Source of the DNA: Prochlorococcus marinus str. MIT 9314
GTDB taxonomy: Bacteria > Cyanobacteriota > Cyanobacteriia > PCC-6307 > Cyanobiaceae
Assembly (NCBI RefSeq): GCF_000760035.1
Contig: NZ_JNAO01000001.1
Location: 56,893 to 120,892 of the forward strand
DNA: 64,000 bases
Direction of reading: 5' to 3'
Shown in pieces: positions 1 to 8,672 of this stretch. The translations under genes were made by a program, and so were the position numbers. The notes below the pieces were generated by a model. It ran no database searches. It was given only the letters and a program-made list of their open reading frames with translations, and had not been told where the DNA came from. Positions within the stretch are counted from its first letter, which is position 1. The number at the start of each line of letters is the position of its first letter.

Positions 1-1117
1 AGATCAATATCTTGGCTCTGAGCCAAATCCAAAAGGTAAGGCATTTGAAAAAGTAGGCAGTTACAACACTCTTAATGGGAATAATGTAACTGGTACAGGG
101 GTTGGAAGATCAGACCATATGACAGGTAATGAACATGGTAGTTGTAAGAATGTAACTGGCGATGAGTACATAGGATCTCAACAATATGAGAAGTTTTGCG
201 GTTCAAAACCAAAACCAGAAGCTAGAAAAGTAGGTTTAAGCCTTTCTTCAAAGTCAAATTTAATAAGCGGCACTATGACAGGAAGATCAGAAATAGTAAC
301 TGGAGATGAACCAGGTTCATGCAAAGTGTTAACAGGAACACCATACGCAGGCTTAGATCAGATTAATGAAAATTGTAGTACTGAGATTTCAGAAGATATG
401 AAATCCCGAGCAACAGTTAATTCTGGAAATAATTCAAATGCCAGACTTACAGGACAGCAACCAGGAATTGGCGGAGTAATGACAGGTGCTAAGAAAGGTG
501 CTTGTAAAAATCTAACAGGGACTCCCTATGTTGGTGGAGATCAGCTCTCACAAGCTTGTGATAATCCTGCACATGATGCGGCTTATGCGAATCCGGAAAA
601 GTCGGCAGGTAACTCTTGGAAGGAATTCTCTGTTAAATCACCATCAAGAGATAAATATTCTGAAAAAAATACTCAAGGTGTTACGGGTAATGAATATGAA
701 AATGGTTCAAAGGTAACAGGACCTTTTGATATGGCAGTTGATAAGGTCACTGGCACTGAAAAATTTAGATTTGAACCGAATAAAAATATTACTTATAAAC
801 AAAAAATGGAAATTGAAGAGGTAGACCGTGCTGCAAAGACACCAGAAAAAAGAGTCGCATCAAGGATTACTGGAGAAGGACAATCAGTAGGAAACGTAAC
901 TGGTGATGATTGGGATCGCGGTGATAAGGTAACAGGTACAGAGGGAGCTTCTTCTAGAAAGCGAAATCCATCAAGAGCAGGATTCATGAGCGCAATGCCC
1001 CCTATGGAAGTTAAAAGGAATGAGGAAACAGAAAAACCAGATTTCTTGATAACTGGATCTAGTGGAAATACTCGTGAAGGACAACTTGTTACCTTTTCAG
1101 GCGGTGCAAGAGGTTAA
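1..1117 (+). CDS. csoS2: Carboxysome scaffold protein CsoS2, C-terminal part
   Basis: CsoS2 is the disordered scaffold that links RuBisCO to the shell during alpha-carboxysome assembly. The frame is already open at base 2, so the gene starts before this window and only its last 370 or so residues are here. They carry many [V/M/L/I]TG tripeptides in repeating blocks, three of them with a Cys pair (GSCKNVTG, GSCKVLTG and GACKNLTG, each followed by a second Cys about 18-20 residues on). This matches the middle and C-terminal repeat regions of the family. The protein ends in the conserved shell-anchoring peptide TFSGGARG. The csoSCA start follows 7 bp after the stop, as in a carboxysome operon. 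Any internal frameshift site would lie upstream and cannot be judged. Identity is secure. Confidence 0.95.
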   Translation, partial: DQYLGSEPNPKGKAFEKVGSYNTLNGNNVTGTGVGRSDHMTGNEHGSCKNVTGDEYIGSQQYEKFCGSKPKPEARKVGLSLSSKSNLISGTMTGRSEIVTGDEPGSCKVLTGTPYAGLDQINENCSTEISEDMKSRATVNSGNNSNARLTGQQPGIGGVMTGAKKGACKNLTGTPYVGGDQLSQACDNPAHDAAYANPEKSAGNSWKEFSVKSPSRDKYSEKNTQGVTGNEYENGSKVTGPFDMAVDKVTGTEKFRFEPNKNITYKQKMEIEEVDRAAKTPEKRVASRITGEGQSVGNVTGDDWDRGDKVTGTEGASSRKRNPSRAGFMSAMPPMEVKRNEETEKPDFLITGSSGNTREGQLVTFSGGARG

Positions 1118-1124
1118 GTAAATA

Positions 1125-2654
1125 ATGCCTTTAAGAGGACTGGCTAAAGCCAAGAATTTCACATTGGGACCAACCGCTCCAATGAAAACCTTTACTGAAA
1201 ATATACATATACAAACTAAAGAATCTAATAATTTCCGAAATTCTGGAAAGTCTCATAAATTAACCAATAATATTCAAAATGAAAATCTATTTAGATATGA
1301 AAGCAAAATAAAAAGTGATTTTGACGAAATTGTTCCAACTCTCAAGGAAATTGCTCGAATTCAACATCACGAAGATTTTATAAATAAGGCTCAGAAAATA
1401 TCAAGAAAAAATTTGGGAATAGATTTACCTCTCCATGTATTAGATAAATCTTGGGTTAAACCTCTTGATATGAGAGCTTTATATGCATGGTGTGCTTTCA
1501 AACAGCATGAGAAACTTAGCGACAATTTTTTTAACAATGATCCACTTGAAGGTGCTGCTGGAAGTAGGGATGCGGAAGATTTTGATAAATTTCTCTTAGA
1601 TAGTGGAATACATTTACTTGATATAACTCCTTGTTCAGATGGAAGGTTAGCTCATTCAGTTGCTTATGTAATGAGAATACCTTTTAGTTCAGTAAGGAGA
1701 AGATCCCATGCTGGAGCGCTGTTTGATATTGAAAATACTGTTAATCGATGGGTAAAAACTGAACATAAAAGATATAGAGAGAATGTTCCTAATGAAGCTC
1801 ATAAAGATACCAGGTACTTAAAAGTTGTAACTTATCATTTTAGTTCAGTAGATCCTTTACATCAGGGATGCGCAGCTCATGGCAGTAATGACGAGTTAGC
1901 AGCAGCTGAAGGTAGAAATAAATTATATGCTTTCAAAGAGGCTGTAGAGAATAGCTTTTGCTGCGGAGCTTCTGTGGATTTGATGTTAATTGGACTTGAT
2001 ACAGACACTGATTCATTAAAAATACATTTATCTAATAGTGATGGCGGTATAGAATTAGAAAAAACTATTTCTACATTAGAAATTTATAATTCAACAATAA
2101 ATTTTTCGAAAGAGGATGCGGAAAAAGAAATTTGCCAGACAATTTCTAAGCAATCTTCAAAAGATAAACTCAGTGGACTGGAAAAATTTACATATAAATT
2201 AATTGTCAATAATATTTCTCAAATTGATTATGTTAAGAGTTTTCATAATGGTTCATATGAAGATATTGGACATGCAGAGAGGTTTATTGGAGTAGGTATA
2301 GGTTTCAAAGAAGTACATCTCAGAAATTTAACTTATTTTGCTCATTTAGATACAGTCGAAGAGGGGGCTCCGGATTTAGATGTTGGAGTAAAGATTTTTA
2401 CTGGATTAAATGTTTCTCAAGATCTACCTATTCCGGTAGTAATAAGATTTGATTACTCAGGAAAAGTACCTGGCGCAAAAGAGAGGGCAATAAATGATTG
2501 TGAAAGAGTTAATAATGCGATATCAATTAGATATAAAAATTTAGTTGATCAAGGTTTGTTACATACTTGCTCTACTATTAGAGATAGGGACAAAATTCAT
2601 TCCGCCCAAATTATTGGAATGTCTTTAGATAAAAAAACAGAGGAGGCTCACTAA
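1125..2654 (+). CDS. csoSCA: Carboxysomal carbonic anhydrase CsoSCA (CsoS3)
   Basis: This shell-associated beta-class carbonic anhydrase converts bicarbonate to CO2 for RuBisCO inside the alpha-carboxysome. At 509 residues it has the family's usual length. The catalytic set is readable: Cys170, Asp172 and Arg174 in CSDGR, then His238 and Cys249 spaced 11 apart, matching the known zinc ligands and Asp-Arg dyad of the Halothiobacillus enzyme. The first 60 residues are low-complexity and probably serve encapsulation. The gene lies between csoS2 and csoS4A with gaps of 7 and 2 bp, so co-transcription is expected. The ATG start is preceded by only a weak AGG-like ribosome site. Confidence 0.96.
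   Translation: MPLRGLAKAKNFTLGPTAPMKTFTENIHIQTKESNNFRNSGKSHKLTNNIQNENLFRYESKIKSDFDEIVPTLKEIARIQHHEDFINKAQKISRKNLGIDLPLHVLDKSWVKPLDMRALYAWCAFKQHEKLSDNFFNNDPLEGAAGSRDAEDFDKFLLDSGIHLLDITPCSDGRLAHSVAYVMRIPFSSVRRRSHAGALFDIENTVNRWVKTEHKRYRENVPNEAHKDTRYLKVVTYHFSSVDPLHQGCAAHGSNDELAAAEGRNKLYAFKEAVENSFCCGASVDLMLIGLDTDTDSLKIHLSNSDGGIELEKTISTLEIYNSTINFSKEDAEKEICQTISKQSSKDKLSGLEKFTYKLIVNNISQIDYVKSFHNGSYEDIGHAERFIGVGIGFKEVHLRNLTYFAHLDTVEEGAPDLDVGVKIFTGLNVSQDLPIPVVIRFDYSGKVPGAKERAINDCERVNNAISIRYKNLVDQGLLHTCSTIRDRDKIHSAQIIGMSLDKKTEEAH
2641..2646 (+). promoter_or_regulatory. Perfect AGGAGG ribosome binding site for csoS4A
   Basis: The site lies inside the last codons of csoSCA and ends 10 bases before the csoS4A ATG. 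It fixes that start and suggests translation independent of csoSCA. Confidence 0.7.
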
Positions 2655-2656
2655 TT

Positions 2657-2908
2657 ATGTTAATTTGCAAGGTTGTTAAACCACTTGTTTCTACCAATAG
2701 GATTCCTGGTTTTGAACATAAACATCTGCAGGTTGTATTAGATGGTTCTTCTAATAAAGTTGCAGTTGATGCTGTTGGCTGTAAGCCAGGAGATTGGGTT
2801 ATTTGTGTTGGAAGCTCTGCTGCTAGAGAAGCTGCGGGAAGTAAATCTTATCCAAGCGATTTAACGATTGTTGGAATTATTGATCATTGGGATCCTGATA
2901 AGTCATAA
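2657..2908 (+). CDS. csoS4A: Carboxysome vertex (pentamer) protein CsoS4A
   Basis: This is an 83-residue bacterial microcompartment vertex protein of the EutN/CcmL fold. In the family it forms pentamers that cap the vertices of the icosahedral shell. The protein opens with MLICKVVKPLVSTNRIPG and carries the motifs VDAVGCKPGDWV and GSSAARE, which recur in its paralogue csoS4B next door. It starts 2 bp after the csoSCA stop behind a perfect Shine-Dalgarno. It belongs to the carboxysome operon. Confidence 0.94.
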   Translation: MLICKVVKPLVSTNRIPGFEHKHLQVVLDGSSNKVAVDAVGCKPGDWVICVGSSAAREAAGSKSYPSDLTIVGIIDHWDPDKS

Positions 2909-2910
2909 AA

Positions 2911-2916
2911 AGGAGG
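2911..2916 (+). promoter_or_regulatory. Perfect AGGAGG ribosome binding site for csoS4B
   Basis: The site sits in the 17-bp gap between csoS4A and csoS4B and ends 9 bases before the csoS4B ATG. Confidence 0.7.
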
Positions 2917-2925
2917 ATATAAATT

Positions 2926-3174
2926 ATGGAAATTATGAAGGTATTAGGAAGGATGGTATGCACTCAAAGAGTCGCTGGCTTAGGCCATATGAATTTACGA
3001 ATTTTAGAAAATAATAAAGGAAAGAAATTAGTTGCTGTTGATCCTGTTGGAGCTAGAGAAGGTAACTGGGTTTTTACTGCTAGTGGCTCTGCTGCTAGAT
3101 TTGCATGCCCTAATCCAGAAGTTCAAACCGATTTAACAATTGGCGGGATTATTGATTATTGGGAGAGTGACTAA
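2926..3174 (+). CDS. csoS4B: Carboxysome vertex (pentamer) protein CsoS4B
   Basis: This is the second BMC vertex protein, 82 residues, similar to CsoS4A along its length (VDPVGAREGNWV and GSAARF match the same positions). The family forms pentamers closing shell vertices, and loss of both paralogues is known to make shells leaky to CO2. It lies 17 bp after csoS4A with a strong ribosome site and is part of the same operon. Confidence 0.94.
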   Translation: MEIMKVLGRMVCTQRVAGLGHMNLRILENNKGKKLVAVDPVGAREGNWVFTASGSAARFACPNPEVQTDLTIGGIIDYWESD

Positions 3175-3248
3175 AAATTTTATCTTTAAAAATTTATTGA
3201 GAAACTTTGTTGAATGTATAGTGTAACTAGTCTTGAATAAAGAATTTA

Positions 3249-3488
3249 ATGTGGAATGAAAGAGAATCACCTTTGAGGATTGAAAAAAGATTTGAATTTG
3301 ATCAATACTCAAAAATTAGCAAATTCATGGGGGAAATTGAGAAATTATGCAAAGAAAGGGATATCTATCCAAATATCAGCTTCGGTAAGAATTTTGTAAG
3401 TCTTACAATATTTTTAGATAATAAAGAAATATCAGAAAAGGAAAAAGACTTCTCAATGGATATTGATAAATTTTATTTAGAGTATTAG
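3249..3488 (+). CDS. Pterin-dehydratase-like RuBisCO assembly factor (acRAF)
   Basis: This 79-residue protein has the size and fold pattern of pterin-4a-carbinolamine dehydratase. Where catalytic enzymes carry a His-His-Pro motif it reads IYPNISF, so pterin dehydratase activity is unlikely. Catalytically dead members of this family next to alpha-carboxysome genes are known as acRAF, a RuBisCO assembly chaperone. It lies 74 bp beyond csoS4B on the same strand, and no hairpin is evident between them. The assignment rests on family and position, and an as yet unknown pterin role is the alternative. Confidence 0.8.
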   Translation: MWNERESPLRIEKRFEFDQYSKISKFMGEIEKLCKERDIYPNISFGKNFVSLTIFLDNKEISEKEKDFSMDIDKFYLEY

Positions 3489-3494
3489 TCTTCT

Positions 3495-3722
3495 TTAATA
3501 ATTATTAGGCTTTGCAATATCTCTTTTGATTAAAGCCATTAAATATGTTGGGGCTTTATATCTACCAGGTAGACATCTATTTAAAGTCTCGAGATGACCC
3601 CAACACACTGTCTTTTCTATATCTTTAACTGAGTTTCCTTTTAAGATTAATAGTCTAAGAGCTTTGCAAAATAAAGGATAACCTGCTTCTAGTTCATCTA
3701 TATTAAGCTTTGCTGCTGACAT
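3495..3722 (-). CDS. Small conserved-looking protein beside the carboxysome operon
   Basis: I do not recognise a function. The 75-residue product is compact and soluble, with no signal peptide or membrane segment, and has two Cys (residues 19 and 40) and a WGHLETLNRCLPGRY core. From memory it may belong to DUF3136, a small cyanobacterial family, but this was not checked. It converges on the acRAF gene with 6 bp between the stops, so the two share a termination zone. It is not in the carboxysome transcript. Confidence 0.65.
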   Translation of the reverse strand: MSAAKLNIDELEAGYPLFCKALRLLILKGNSVKDIEKTVCWGHLETLNRCLPGRYKAPTYLMALIKRDIAKPNNY

Positions 3723-3807
3723 AGATCAAAGATGATTTATCAACTAATAATCTATACAACTATGGTGCACAATTGGTTCATATTTCAAATTTCTCAATAA
3801 TTAGAAA

Positions 3808-4200
3808 TTAATCTAGAAATGCGACGCAATCTATTTCAACTAAAACTCCTTTTGGTAGAGATGAAACTTCCACACAGGCCCGTGCTGGAGGATTTTCAAC
3901 ATTAAAAAAATCACTATATATTTTATTGACAATTTGAAAATTACTTAAGTCCGTTAAGTAAATAGTTGTTTTTATTACATCCTCTATTTTGGCTCCACCA
4001 GCTTTAAGAACTTCTGCAAGATTTTTTAAAACTTGAATAGTTTCCTTCTCTATATCACCTAAACATGTTATTTCATTTAAAGCTGGGTCTATAGCAATTT
4101 GACCAGAACAATAGATAAAATCCCCAGCTTTTATTGCTTGATTATAAGGTCCTACTGGATCTGGAGCATTTGATGTTTTAATTACTTGTTTGGGGGACAT
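3808..4200 (-). CDS. ridA: RidA family enamine/imine deaminase
   Basis: RidA proteins hydrolyse reactive 2-aminoacrylate and related enamines released by PLP enzymes. The 130-residue length is typical. The N-terminal DPVGPYNQAI stretch, the central YCSGQIAID and the substrate-binding Arg in PPARACVEV are all readable. A glyoxalase II gene lies 24 bp upstream on the same strand, so the two detoxifying genes may be co-transcribed. Confidence 0.93.
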   Translation of the reverse strand: MSPKQVIKTSNAPDPVGPYNQAIKAGDFIYCSGQIAIDPALNEITCLGDIEKETIQVLKNLAEVLKAGGAKIEDVIKTTIYLTDLSNFQIVNKIYSDFFNVENPPARACVEVSSLPKGVLVEIDCVAFLD

Positions 4201-4224
4201 TTGTTTAAGAAGATACCTATCTAT

Positions 4225-4965
4225 TTAAGCCCATAAATCTTTATTTGCTCTTAAAAAAGTAAATTCTTCTAAATTTTTTGCTCTTAAGAAAAGGTTTATT
4301 TTCATCTCTTCATCAAGTAAAAATGGAATTGTCAATTCATTAAGTGAAAGTTTTTTTTCAACTTCCGAAAGTTTATTTTTTATATCTTGATCTTTTGGCT
4401 TGAGATTCAATGCCCACAATATATTTCCCTTTGTATATTCATGTGCACAATATATCAGAGTATTTTTTGGTAAGGATTTGATTCTTTCTAGTGAAGAATA
4501 CATTTGTTGATAAGTTCCCTCAAAAATTCTTCCACAGCCTCCAGAAAATAATGTGTCACCAATAAAAAGAACAGGATCTTCCCCATTCAAAAAGAAGGCA
4601 ATATGTGAGTTTGTATGACCTAATACTTCAATTATTTTTACTTCTTCCCCTAAAATGTTTAAAGTTTCTCCATCTTCAACAGATACATTTTGAAAAGGGA
4701 TTCGCTTTTTTTCTTTAGAGGAAGCAATCACCTTTACATTTGGCCATTTTTCAATAAGAGACTTCGTCCCTCCAATATGGTCTGAATGATGATGAGTTTG
4801 CAAAATAGCTTCTAAGTGAAAATTGTTTTCATTTATATATCTAATAACTGGTTCGTGTACAGATGGATCTATAACTACAACGGATTTATCTTTTACCAAC
4901 AACCATATGACGTTATCACTTAAAACTCTAAGTCCGATTATATTCCGAGCTTTATTAAATTCCAT
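4225..4965 (-). CDS. gloB: Hydroxyacylglutathione hydrolase (glyoxalase II)
   Basis: This metallo-beta-lactamase-fold enzyme hydrolyses S-lactoylglutathione in methylglyoxal detoxification. From the chosen Met the product has 246 residues, the family's usual size, with the metal motif THHHSDH at residues 57-63 and a later [11 protein letters not shown] and HEYT. The frame stays open a further 57 codons upstream to 5136, but that stretch is antisense to the start of hisG and resembles no glyoxalase N-terminus, so I reject it. With this start, gloB and hisG are divergent with 40 bp between them. Confidence 0.88.
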   Translation of the reverse strand: MEFNKARNIIGLRVLSDNVIWLLVKDKSVVVIDPSVHEPVIRYINENNFHLEAILQTHHHSDHIGGTKSLIEKWPNVKVIASSKEKKRIPFQNVSVEDGETLNILGEEVKIIEVLGHTNSHIAFFLNGEDPVLFIGDTLFSGGCGRIFEGTYQQMYSSLERIKSLPKNTLIYCAHEYTKGNILWALNLKPKDQDIKNKLSEVEKKLSLNELTIPFLLDEEMKINLFLRAKNLEEFTFLRANKDLWA

Positions 4966-5005
4966 TGTTAAATTAGAATGAAGAATCCTTGGAAGAAATT
5001 GATCT

Positions 5006-5644
5006 ATGATTACTATAGCTTTACCAAAAGGAGCTCTGTTAAAAGATTCAATTTCAACTTTTAAAAAAGCTGGGTTAGATTTCTCTAATGCGTTGGAAGA
5101 AAATAATAGATCATTAACCTTTGAATCAAATTGCAAACGGGCAAAAGCTCTATTAGTAAGAAATGGAGATGTGCCTGTTTATGTAAGTTATGGTCAGGCT
5201 GATTTGGGTATTGTTGGGTATGACGTTTTACGAGAATCTGAATTAAAAGTCGCAAAATTATTAGATTTAGGATTTGGGGGTTGTCATATGTCGTTGGCGG
5301 TTAAGAAAAATAGCAATTATTTAAAACCAACCGATCTTCCAGCGAATTGTAAAGTAGCAAGTAAATTTATAAAAACAGCAAGATCTTATTTTGAAGAATT
5401 AAATATTCCTGTAGAAATAGTACATTTGACGGGATCAGTCGAGCTTGGTCCTATTACAGGTATGGCAGAGGCAATAGTCGATTTGGTGGCAACCGGAACG
5501 ACTCTAAAAGAGAATGGTTTAATTAAAATAGATGATCTTTATTACTCGACTGCAAGACTAATTGGAAATCCTTTATCTATGAGGTTAGATGATAATCATC
5601 TCAGAGATACAATTTTATCAATAGAATCAACTAATGCTTTATAG
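5006..5644 (+). CDS. hisG: ATP phosphoribosyltransferase, short form
   Basis: This enzyme carries out the first step of histidine synthesis, joining ATP and PRPP. At 212 residues it is the short HisG form, which lacks the regulatory C-terminal domain and in known systems needs HisZ as partner. HisZ is not in this window. The N-terminus [10 protein letters not shown] and the PRPP-binding region [20 protein letters not shown] are typical. It heads a plus-strand group with the ABC exporter 12 bp downstream. hisIE lies elsewhere in the window, so the his pathway is dispersed. Confidence 0.95.
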   Translation: MITIALPKGALLKDSISTFKKAGLDFSNALEENNRSLTFESNCKRAKALLVRNGDVPVYVSYGQADLGIVGYDVLRESELKVAKLLDLGFGGCHMSLAVKKNSNYLKPTDLPANCKVASKFIKTARSYFEELNIPVEIVHLTGSVELGPITGMAEAIVDLVATGTTLKENGLIKIDDLYYSTARLIGNPLSMRLDDNHLRDTILSIESTNAL

Positions 5645-5656
5645 AAGTTTAGCTAA

Positions 5657-7453
5657 ATGTTTTTTAAAGATTTTAGAAGGATTAAAAAGTTAGGTAAATA
5701 TTTAACTAAAGATAAAAAAACAATCTACCTAATCTTGATAGTTTTGTTACCTGTTTCTTTCTCTGGAGCTATTCAACCATTATTAGTTGGTCAAGCAATT
5801 ACTATTCTAAAGAACGAAACTACAGATGTTTGGCTAAGCAAAACTTTCTTTGGGCAGTCGATAAATGCCATTATCGTAACTTTATTTATAACTGTTTTAT
5901 TCAGATTAGTTCTGCAGGGATACCAAACCTACAATATCCAAGCAGTGGGTCAACGTTTGACAGCAAGAATAAGAAGAGAACTTTTTGATCATTCAATATC
6001 TTTATCTCTTAAGTATCACGATAAAATGCCTGTGGGGAAATTATTAACAAGATTAACAAATGATGTTGATGCTTTAGCCGAGGTTTTTGGTAGTGGGGCA
6101 GTAGGAGTCATTGCTGACTTCGTTAGTCTGATAGTAATTTCTTTGACAATGCTGTCAATTGATCGGGGGCTTGCCATTTTATTACTTTTGACTCAAATCC
6201 CAGTTTCATATTTTATTATCTGGCTTCAAAAACGTTACAGAAGAGCCAATTATCAAGTAAGGGAAGAATTGTCTCAACTAAACTCTGATTTTCAAGAGAA
6301 TCTTCAAGGTTTAGAAGTCGTTCAGATGTTCAGAAGAGAGGCTTTCAATAGCAAGAAATTTTCTAAAACTGGAGTTGCTTATAAGAAAGCAGTTAATGGA
6401 ACAATATTTTATGACAGTAGTATTTCAGCGTTTATAGAATGGATTTCTCTTGCTGCAGTTTCCTTGGTTTTGGCAGTTGGAGGATATCTTGTTACTTCTG
6501 GAAATATTGGTTTAGGAACATTAACAACTTTTATTTTATATTCTCAAAGACTTTTTGAACCTTTAAGGCAGCTTGCAGAAAGATTTACTCAAATACAAGG
6601 AGGTTTAACAGCTGTAGAAAGAATAAACGAATTATTGGATGAAGAAATACAGATTAAGGACTCTACTTCCGCAAAACATTTTTTAGAAAATGCTAAAAAT
6701 GTAAATAAAAAATTTAAGGGCAAAATTGAGTTCAAAAATGTTAATTTTTTCTACAACGAAGGGGAACATATTATAAAGAATTTATCTTTCAAGATTAATC
6801 CAGGAGAGCATGTGGCTTTTGTAGGTCCAACTGGTTCAGGTAAGACAACGATAATAAGACTATTGTGTAGATTGTATGAACCTCAATCGGGTCAAATTTT
6901 AATCGATGATATAGATATCAAAGATATTCCTATTGCAACTCTTAGAAATATGTTGGGAGTAGTTTTACAAGATACCTTTATCTTTAGTGGAAATGTCGCA
7001 GATAATTTAAAACTGAATTCGAATCTAGACAATCTTGAATTAGAAAATCTTTGTTACGAATTAGGGTTAGATAATTTGTTAAAAAAATTACCAGACGGTT
7101 TGAACACCTCACTAAGAGAAAGAGGCGGAAATCTCTCTTCTGGAGAGAGACAACTTCTTTCCGTAGCTCGAGTAGCGATTAGAAATCCTGTTGTTTTAAT
7201 AATGGACGAAGCAACAGCGTTTATGGATCCTTCAACAGAAGCTACTTTGCAGAAAGATCTTGAGAGAATTCTGTCAAAAAGAACAGCATTAGTAATAGCT
7301 CATAGATTAGCAACTATTGAAAGTTCTGATAAGATTTTAGTCTTGAAAGGGGGATCATTAGTTGAGGAGGGAACACATAGTGAATTAAGACTTAAAAAGG
7401 GTTTATATTTTCAGCTCTCTGAGCTTCAACAAAAGGGATTCGTGAATTTTTAA
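5657..7453 (+). CDS. ABC exporter, fused membrane and ATPase domains (MsbA/MdlB type)
   Basis: This 598-residue half-transporter should act as a homodimer exporting a lipid, drug or peptide; the substrate is unknown. Residues 1-320 hold six hydrophobic membrane spans. The ATPase domain has Walker A GPTGSGKTT near 390, signature LSSGERQ near 493, Walker B VVLIMDEAT near 513 and the AHRLAT switch His. It follows hisG by 12 bp, and its stop TAA overlaps the ATG of the next gene by one base (TAATG), suggesting translational coupling. Confidence 0.92.
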   Translation: MFFKDFRRIKKLGKYLTKDKKTIYLILIVLLPVSFSGAIQPLLVGQAITILKNETTDVWLSKTFFGQSINAIIVTLFITVLFRLVLQGYQTYNIQAVGQRLTARIRRELFDHSISLSLKYHDKMPVGKLLTRLTNDVDALAEVFGSGAVGVIADFVSLIVISLTMLSIDRGLAILLLLTQIPVSYFIIWLQKRYRRANYQVREELSQLNSDFQENLQGLEVVQMFRREAFNSKKFSKTGVAYKKAVNGTIFYDSSISAFIEWISLAAVSLVLAVGGYLVTSGNIGLGTLTTFILYSQRLFEPLRQLAERFTQIQGGLTAVERINELLDEEIQIKDSTSAKHFLENAKNVNKKFKGKIEFKNVNFFYNEGEHIIKNLSFKINPGEHVAFVGPTGSGKTTIIRLLCRLYEPQSGQILIDDIDIKDIPIATLRNMLGVVLQDTFIFSGNVADNLKLNSNLDNLELENLCYELGLDNLLKKLPDGLNTSLRERGGNLSSGERQLLSVARVAIRNPVVLIMDEATAFMDPSTEATLQKDLERILSKRTALVIAHRLATIESSDKILVLKGGSLVEEGTHSELRLKKGLYFQLSELQQKGFVNF

Positions 7454-7983
7454 TGATTTTTAGAAACCAAGGATCGTTAATAAAAAAATCAAACAGTATA
7501 TCAAAGGATGAGCTGATAGATCTCTATGGTTTAAATTCTTATGAGTTCACTCAAACAACTAAAGAAGAAATATTTGTATGTAGTAAAAATAAAGATTTAG
7601 ATCTAATAGAACTAGATCAACTTTTGCAAACTGTTGGTTGGAGCAGAAGACCTATAAGGAGGGTAAAAAGAGCTTTAGATTTCAGTATTTTGGTGGTTGG
7701 TTTATGGCGTCATGATGATAAATTTCCCAGACTTGTTGGATTTGCAAGATGCACTGGCGATGGAATTCTAGAAGCAACAGTTTGGGATGTGGCTATTAAC
7801 CCTGTCTATCAAGGACTTGGATTGGGGAAAGAGATAATGAGATATGTCCTAAAAGAATTGAAAAATATTGGCATTTATAAAGTAACCCTTTTTGCTGATG
7901 CTGAAGTGGTTTCGTTTTACAAAAGACAAGGTTGGATTTTAGAACCTAGAGGGTCGAAATGTGCTTTTTGGTATGCAAATTAA
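7453..7983 (+). CDS. GNAT N-acetyltransferase (Ycf52/NSI-like)
   Basis: This 176-residue GNAT-fold acetyltransferase has a clear acetyl-CoA loop in NPVYQGLGLGKEIM. The C-terminal VVSFYKRQGW resembles the plastid and cyanobacterial Ycf52/NSI group, whose plant members acetylate proteins or serotonin. The substrate here is not known. The start codon shares one base with the ABC exporter stop, so the two are probably coupled. The stop abuts the convergent glycosyltransferase gene with no spacer. Confidence 0.85.
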   Translation: MIFRNQGSLIKKSNSISKDELIDLYGLNSYEFTQTTKEEIFVCSKNKDLDLIELDQLLQTVGWSRRPIRRVKRALDFSILVVGLWRHDDKFPRLVGFARCTGDGILEATVWDVAINPVYQGLGLGKEIMRYVLKELKNIGIYKVTLFADAEVVSFYKRQGWILEPRGSKCAFWYAN

Positions 7984-8667
7984 TTATTTTTTGTAGTAGT
8001 CAGAATATATAGATTTTAACGATTCGCCTTTTAACCATCTTCTTCTAAAGTGCCAGTTATTAATTGCTTGGAGAAAAATATTAGTTCTTTCCCATTTCCT
8101 TGAACTTATAAAAATAGGAAAATTTAATTGTTTTAAATCTTTTTTTTGGTTTAATCTCATTAAAAAATCTACATCTTCCATCAAAGGTATATTTCTAAAT
8201 CCATTATTCTTAAAATAGATTGTTCTATGAATTATTAAACCTTGATCACCATACGGTTGTTTAAAAAATTTACTTCTAATATTTACGAGAATTTCGAGGA
8301 CTCTATAAATTACCTTTTTGTGATTAATTTTGAATTCAAAATAGTAAATAATATTCTTGTTTCCCTTTAAAAATGAGTTAATTTTTTTAAACAAATCATA
8401 AGTTAATCTTGTGTCTGCATGTAAAAATATGAGCCACTCTCCTTTTGAATTTTTAGCTCCAATATCTAATTGGAGTCCTCGATTCCTTTCTTTGGATATA
8501 AATACTTTTGCCCCATAAATATTTGCTATATCAATAGTTTTATCTTCACTTCCACAATCAACAATTATGATTTCGCACTCTTTCTGAATACTTGACAAGT
8601 CTGAGAGCAATAATGGCAAATTATTAGCTTCATTAATAGTTGGAATAATAATTGAGATTTTTGACAA
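7984..8667 (-). CDS. Family 2 glycosyltransferase (TIGR04283-like)
   Basis: The 227-residue GT-A protein opens with ISIIIPTINEANNL and has DCGSEDKT and the metal-binding HADTRL, the family 2 hallmarks. It lies 5 bp downstream of a DUF2064 protein. From memory, this pairing is the one described as 'rSAM/selenodomain-associated transferases 1 and 2' (TIGR04282 and TIGR04283). The acceptor and product are not established. The two genes are surely one operon. Confidence 0.85.
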   Translation of the reverse strand: MSKISIIIPTINEANNLPLLLSDLSSIQKECEIIIVDCGSEDKTIDIANIYGAKVFISKERNRGLQLDIGAKNSKGEWLIFLHADTRLTYDLFKKINSFLKGNKNIIYYFEFKINHKKVIYRVLEILVNIRSKFFKQPYGDQGLIIHRTIYFKNNGFRNIPLMEDVDFLMRLNQKKDLKQLNFPIFISSRKWERTNIFLQAINNWHFRRRWLKGESLKSIYSDYYKK

Positions 8668-8672
8668 GTCGA

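Noticed and set aside
4966..5136. 57-codon upstream extension of gloB
   Set aside because: It is antisense to the conserved start of hisG, does not resemble glyoxalase II N-termini, and a Met at 4965 gives the normal length.
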